Positions 60,889-64,000 of a stretch of 64,000 bases of DNA are shown piece after piece. The notes below the pieces were generated by a model. That model saw only the letters and a program-made list of their open reading frames with translations. It was not told where the DNA came from and made no database searches. Numbering within the stretch: the stretch's first letter is position 1; every line of letters starts with the position of its first letter. The DNA is from Candidatus Latescibacterota bacterium. GTDB lineage: Bacteria > Latescibacterota > UBA2968 > UBA8231. The position numbers and the translations under genes were made by a program. The stretch spans positions 1 to 64,000 of the forward strand of contig JAJDUT010000110.1 in NCBI GenBank assembly GCA_022826515.1, in the 5' to 3' direction.

Positions 60889-61707
60889 ATGGCCCCCAAG
60901 AAAGTCTTAATTACCGGCGTCTGCGGATTGATCGCCGGAGCCGTGTATCGGCATTTGCAAACCCAACCTGATCGCTATGATCTCTACGGCATAGCGCGGC
61001 GGTCCCAACTTTCGGAGCGGACGGCCAAAGGCGCAGAGTTGGGAATTCCCGAGGAGAAATTCATCCTCGCAGACCTGACCGACTACAACGCGATTGCCGA
61101 GGCCGTCGCGGGCATGGATGTGGTCGTGCAACTGGCGGCCGATCCGCGGCCAGACGCTAGTTGGGAGAGTCTGCTCGGCAGCAATATCGTTGGGCCGCGC
61201 AATGTGCTGGAGGCTGCGCGCCGTGCTGGCGTCGGGCGCGTGGTCTTCGCCAGTTCAATCATGGTGTCTTGGGGCTACCAGCAAGAAGACCCGTACAAGG
61301 CCATCTCCGAAGGGCACTTCGACGCGGTCGATGCCGGTCAGGTACAGATCGTGACCCACGAGTGGCCGCATCGGCCCACGGGTCTCTATCCAGCGACCAA
61401 GATCTGGGGCGAAGCCCTAGCGCGTTACTACGCCGACGTACACAATATGTCGGTGCCTTGTCTGCGCATTGGCTGGGTCAATGCCGAGGATCATCCGCGC
61501 GATGAGCGGGGCGGAGCCATCTGGTGCAGCCAGCGCGACGTGGTTCAGCTCGTACAGCGCGCCATCGAAGCGCCTGCGGACTTGCGCTTTGATATTTTTT
61601 ACGGCGTGTCCAACAACCGCTGGCGCTGGGTCGATATTGACCATCCGCGCCAAGTCTTGGGCTATATCCCCGTAGATAGCGCCGAAGAGAAGTTAGGGCT
61701 GGCCTGA
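60889..61707 (+). CDS. NAD-dependent epimerase/dehydratase (extended SDR)
   Basis: A 272-aa Rossmann enzyme with the coenzyme loop LITGVCGLIAGAVYRHL (6-22), DLTDYNAI near 65, VQLAADPRPDASWESLLGSNIVG and the active-site Tyr-x3-Lys in LYPATKIWGEALARYY. Family members act on sugar nucleotides; this one may be a uronate dehydrogenase-like enzyme, but that is uncertain. An AGAGGAGA site precedes the ATG at 60889, 2 nt after hpt, so both are one operon. Confidence 0.9.
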   Translation: MAPKKVLITGVCGLIAGAVYRHLQTQPDRYDLYGIARRSQLSERTAKGAELGIPEEKFILADLTDYNAIAEAVAGMDVVVQLAADPRPDASWESLLGSNIVGPRNVLEAARRAGVGRVVFASSIMVSWGYQQEDPYKAISEGHFDAVDAGQVQIVTHEWPHRPTGLYPATKIWGEALARYYADVHNMSVPCLRIGWVNAEDHPRDERGGAIWCSQRDVVQLVQRAIEAPADLRFDIFYGVSNNRWRWVDIDHPRQVLGYIPVDSAEEKLGLA

Positions 61708-61713
61708 GCCAAA

Positions 61714-62268
61714 ATGGGCCGAGAGCCTAAAGCCAAAACGGACCTATGGTCCGTCAAGCTGTTCTTCGTCGTTTTAGGGGCTATTGTCGCCTACAATGTC
61801 GTCAATTGGATGCGCGGCGAGCCAGAATGGGAGGAGCGGATCTATGAGCCAGGGGCTTTCGCAGTGCAGACGGCTGGCCGGCCCAATCTGCGCAAGCTGC
61901 GCGAGCCGTTGTCCTTTGGCGAGGTAGAGTTCCAATACCTGATGTTCGAATGCGCCGACGTGCAGTATGCCGTTGCCTACGGCGATGTGCCCGAGGCCGT
62001 TCAAGCCGATAGCGCGATCGCTGCGCGCCGAGATGCCATCTTGCAGAAGGTGCAGGGGACGATTCTGTCGGAGGCCGCCGTTGAGATGGACGGGCATCCC
62101 GCTTGGCAGACGCAGATACAAGCGGCCGACGAAAGCCTGTTGCGGATGCAGAGCCTACAGGTGGGCCAGCGGCTCTACAGCTTGATGGCGGTCGGAGCAC
62201 CCTACGCGTTTGACGACTCCGCGGATATCGAGCGATTTTTCGCGTCTTTCAAGCTCGTCAAGCCCTGA
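61714..62268 (+). CDS. Membrane-anchored protein of unknown function (184 aa)
   Basis: A protein with an N-terminal helix (LFFVVLGAIVAYNVVNWM, about 15-32) and an extracytoplasmic domain that includes FQYLMFECADVQYAVAYGDVP near 75 and a C-terminal RLYSLMAVGAPYAFDDSADIERFFASFKL, a pattern typical of small periplasmic solute- or stress-related domains in which a final FF-xSF helix packs on a sheet. It starts 6 nt after the epimerase. No family assigned with confidence. Confidence 0.75.
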   Translation: MGREPKAKTDLWSVKLFFVVLGAIVAYNVVNWMRGEPEWEERIYEPGAFAVQTAGRPNLRKLREPLSFGEVEFQYLMFECADVQYAVAYGDVPEAVQADSAIAARRDAILQKVQGTILSEAAVEMDGHPAWQTQIQAADESLLRMQSLQVGQRLYSLMAVGAPYAFDDSADIERFFASFKLVKP

Positions 62269-62573
62269 TGATAAGGAGTATCAAGTGAAGCTGCTCAAAA
62301 AGCTATGCGAATCACCCCCTCGGGAGGGTAGAACACAACATGGTGTAGGAGCTAGGCGATGGTTCATTGGACGTTGCGCCAACGCCAATCATTGACTGAT
62401 GTTACGCAGCCTTCTATGGTCTGCCGCTTTCGGTGCCCCCTAGTGTCATTCCCGCGCAAGCGGGAATCCACGCCGTCGGCCCCCGCCCGGCCCGCTGGAC
62501 GCCCGCTTGCGCGGGCGTGACGGAGCAGGAAGCAGTAGTGCGTAACATCAGTAACTGACGTTACGCGGCGACC
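62269..62573. other. Repeat-rich intergenic region after the 184-aa gene
   Basis: About 305 nt. It holds an AAGGAG site and a 36-codon open frame (62285-62395, GTG start, MKLLKKLCESPPREGR ...) whose stop lies at the left end of the palindromic element at 62395. This may be the start of a gene cut by insertion. The rest is the 158-bp element and the inverted repeat before the Rpn gene. Confidence 0.5.
62395..62552. mobile_element. 158-bp MITE-like palindromic element
   Basis: A 13-bp perfect inverted repeat, ACTGATGTTACGC (62395-62407) and GCGTAACATCAGT (62540-62552), bounds it. Inside are two related hairpins, ATTCCCGCGCAAGCGGGAAT (62448-62467) and ACGCCCGCTTGCGCGGGCGT (62499-62518), themselves arms of a larger palindrome. 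No ORF. The outer ends differ by one base from the inverted repeats around the neighbouring Rpn gene. Confidence 0.7.
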
Positions 62574-63689
62574 CTACTCGGCGGCATCTAACAGAGGCCG
62601 AAAGGCTTCGAGGCTGGGCACCTGTATGGCCGCTCGGAACAACTGCTTGAGGCGCTGCACATCGTCAATGGCCGCAATGCGGGTGGCCAACGGATCCGAC
62701 GCGGCCAGCTCAAAGCGAATCTCCAGTGCATCGAGCAGATCTTCGACGGCGCGTTCTCGGCCTCCTTGCTCAATGCCTTGCTCAATGCCTTGCTCAATGC
62801 CTTGCTCAATGCCTTGCTCCCACGCTCGCTTGCGCAAAGTCTCAAGTAACGGAAACTCAGTCATAATCTCCTCCGATATGAGAGAAAAAATGGTCGATTC
62901 CTCGCACACCAACGAACTCAACACCCCCATGTGCGCCAACACACTCGCTTTGACTGCACGCGGGGCAGCCAATTCCTCGGTCGTCTCCACGCACCGACGC
63001 AACCACGCCTCCACATCCATCCCTTCAGGACGACCCATCAGTGGCGTGAACGGTAGGACGCCCACATTGCCCGACGCCAAATGCGCCAGCCCATCCAGTT
63101 CGGTCAGCCGGATCACCTTGTAGCGCAGCACCACCTCATAACCGACAGCCTCTTGGATGTATTGCCCCGGATCGTGCCGACCCGCGTCGGCACGCAAGTA
63201 GATCACGTGCGAAAACAGGCGCAAGCCATACTCGGCCAGGCAGCGTCCCATGTAGCGAGCCATCCGCAGCGGCATGGACAAGGCCGTGCTGTCGGTGGTC
63301 TGAAACTCGCAGTGAACTAACGCCTCCTGTCCGTTGATCTGCACCCGCAGCAGACTGTCCATCACCTGCGTCTCAACGGTGGTCTGCTCCGGGTTGAGCA
63401 TATCCAGCATCTGCACCTTTGAATGCCCGAGCAGAAAGGCCAAAAAGTCGTGCGGATAGGTGCTGATCAGGGACTTGGAAACACTATCAAAAGCGGCCAT
63501 CCGAGCCTTGCTGCTAAGCGCTGACGCGCTGGAGAGAATATATCCAATTGGGATACAAATACAAACACAGCTAAGCAAAAATCGGGCCACGGTAGCGGTT
63601 CAGAGAGAAGGAGGAGATCGCAGGTGCTGGAGTGTCGCGGAAAGGATACAGCGATGGGAAGTAAGCGACGAAAACTACGTAACGTCAGT
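62554..63689. mobile_element. Rpn nuclease cassette bounded by 12-bp inverted repeats
   Basis: ACTGACGTTACG (62554-62565) and its reverse complement CGTAACGTCAGT (63678-63689) bracket the Rpn-family gene, a span of 1136 bp. The same motif with T in place of C bounds the MITE-like element just to the left. The shared ends suggest that the small element is moved by this or a related nuclease. Confidence 0.6.
62574..63500 (-). CDS. Rpn family recombination-promoting nuclease / putative transposase
   Basis: A 308-aa PD-(D/E)XK-type protein. FDSVSKSLISTYPHDFLAFLLG opens the domain. The active-site order is the Asp in VMDSLLRVQ followed by the ExQ motif in ALVHCEFQTTD. MPLRMARYMGR and HVIYLRADAGRHDPG match the Rpn/PDDEXK_2 pattern. 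The C-terminal region has an EQGI repeat (four copies, encoded by a 12-nt unit near 62765-62820) and a helical tail. The longer frame to 63590 starts with a membrane-like leader and is not preferred. It is flanked by inverted repeats. Confidence 0.82.
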   Translation of the reverse strand: MAAFDSVSKSLISTYPHDFLAFLLGHSKVQMLDMLNPEQTTVETQVMDSLLRVQINGQEALVHCEFQTTDSTALSMPLRMARYMGRCLAEYGLRLFSHVIYLRADAGRHDPGQYIQEAVGYEVVLRYKVIRLTELDGLAHLASGNVGVLPFTPLMGRPEGMDVEAWLRRCVETTEELAAPRAVKASVLAHMGVLSSLVCEESTIFSLISEEIMTEFPLLETLRKRAWEQGIEQGIEQGIEQGIEQGGRERAVEDLLDALEIRFELAASDPLATRIAAIDDVQRLKQLFRAAIQVPSLEAFRPLLDAAE

Positions 63690-63703
63690 CAGTAAGGAAT
63701 AAT

Positions 63704-63859
63704 CTAAGTACACGACAGTAGAGTGGTATGGGATGCTTCGCTTCGCTCAGCATGACACCATAGGCGTCAGCACCGGTCATGCTGAGCGGAGCAAAGCGGA
63801 GTCGAAGCATCTCAGCGTTCCCATGCCTAACGTCCACTGGGTTACTGTCGTGTACTTAG
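63704..63859. mobile_element. 156-bp palindromic MITE-like element
   Basis: CTAAGTACACGACAGT (63704-63719) and ACTGTCGTGTACTTAG (63844-63859) are perfect 16-bp inverted ends. Inside, GATGCTTCG and CTCAGCATGAC are matched by GTCATGCTGAG and CGAAGCATC as a second stem. No ORF. It lies between the Rpn cassette and the tRNA-Val terminator. Its length is close to that of the 158-bp element to the left. Confidence 0.75.
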
Positions 63860-63861
63860 GG

Positions 63862-63896
63862 AATAAAAAAGAAAGCCCCTGAAAAATCAGGGGCTT
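63862..63896 (-). terminator. Intrinsic terminator for tRNA-Val(GAC)
   Basis: AAGCCCCTGA (63873-63882) pairs with TCAGGGGCTT (63887-63896) around a 4-nt loop. On the minus strand it follows the tRNA and ends in a T-rich tail. Confidence 0.85.
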
Positions 63897-63902
63897 AGAA
63901 GA

Positions 63903-63979
63903 TGGTGGGCAATCGCAGACTTGAACTGCGGACCTCCTGCATGTCAAGCAGGCGCTCTAGCCAGCTGAGCTAATCGCCC
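63903..63979 (-). tRNA. tRNA-Val (GAC)
   Basis: A 77-nt tRNA with encoded CCA, acceptor GGGCGAT/ATTGCCC and anticodon stem CCTGC/GCAGG around loop TTGACAT, giving anticodon GAC (reads GUC and GUU). It is nearly identical to tRNA-Val(CAC) at 46090-46166 outside the anticodon arm. Confidence 0.95.
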
Positions 63980-64000
63980 TAAAATTTTTTGGATTTTTGT

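Noticed and set aside
62765..62820. 12-nt tandem repeat near the end of the Rpn gene
   Set aside because: It encodes an EQGI coiled segment common in Rpn proteins, in frame; not an independent element.

Overview
The window (about 60% G+C) is a chromosomal segment of a Gram-negative-type, probably uncultivated bacterium. It carries core genes (dnaE, dnaG, recA, radA, rho, prfA, prmC, map, mpl, a long rel, recD2, pgk, tpiA, secG) and four tRNA genes plus one tRNA-Leu. It also carries families typical of Latescibacterota, Poribacteria and Planctomycetes-like genomes: two OPT-like/DUF6785-type transporters, an FG-GAP/CRTAC protein, dockerin-like secreted proteins and a DUF1854-linked ABC exporter. 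A placement near Latescibacterota or the wider FCB group is an inference from gene families; no rRNA is present.

Layout. 1-3311 (minus): operon of an alpha/alpha-barrel hypothetical protein and an ABC-2 exporter cut by the window edge, then tRNA-Met(CAT). 3555-6443 (minus): secreted M16 peptidase. 6621-11040 (plus): ComF-like gene, glycolytic genes pfk-pgk-tpiA, secG and tRNA-Leu(GAG). 11049-19304: Trm112-like gene, dnaE, TlpA-like thioredoxin, small unknown gene, map, GT2 glycosyltransferase, sugar isomerase and DUF1854. 19301-24931: ABC exporter, PLP enzyme, higBA toxin-antitoxin, a 58-aa ORF, a broken FAD-oxidase gene and a ThuA-like gene; the last four are accessory in character.

25012-39250 (minus) is the most unusual part: nine closely packed genes, from a NusG_II protein and a Gx transporter, through a DUF6785-type transporter, a 1583-aa protein joining a degenerate M28 peptidase domain to an FtsX/MacB-type permease, a second OPT-like transporter, a 330-aa unknown, a PqqD-like protein and a PAP2-like membrane protein, to recD2. 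The membrane genes abut or overlap, and no ABC ATPase or radical-SAM partner is present beside them. This is the best candidate here for an undescribed membrane system.

39397-50410: rel, hisC, a polyprenol-phosphate-type GT2, mpl, a lamin-tail secreted protein, tRNA-Val(CAC), an FG-GAP protein, tRNA(CAT, probably Ile2) and dnaG. 50621-52021: two secreted FN3/dockerin-like paralogues, one with the dockerin-like pair apparently inserted into the FN3 domain. 52439-59762: rho-rpmE(type B)-DUF1385-prfA-prmC-radA, then recA behind its own promoter with an SOS-like dyad. 59888-64000: small genes, hpt, an epimerase, and a repeat-rich end with a palindromic MITE-like element, an Rpn-family nuclease gene bracketed by matching inverted repeats, another 156-bp palindromic element and tRNA-Val(GAC).

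Several genes (hpt, mpl, possibly map and higB) have a -10 box 5-7 nt before the start codon and no ribosome binding site, which suggests leaderless transcripts.
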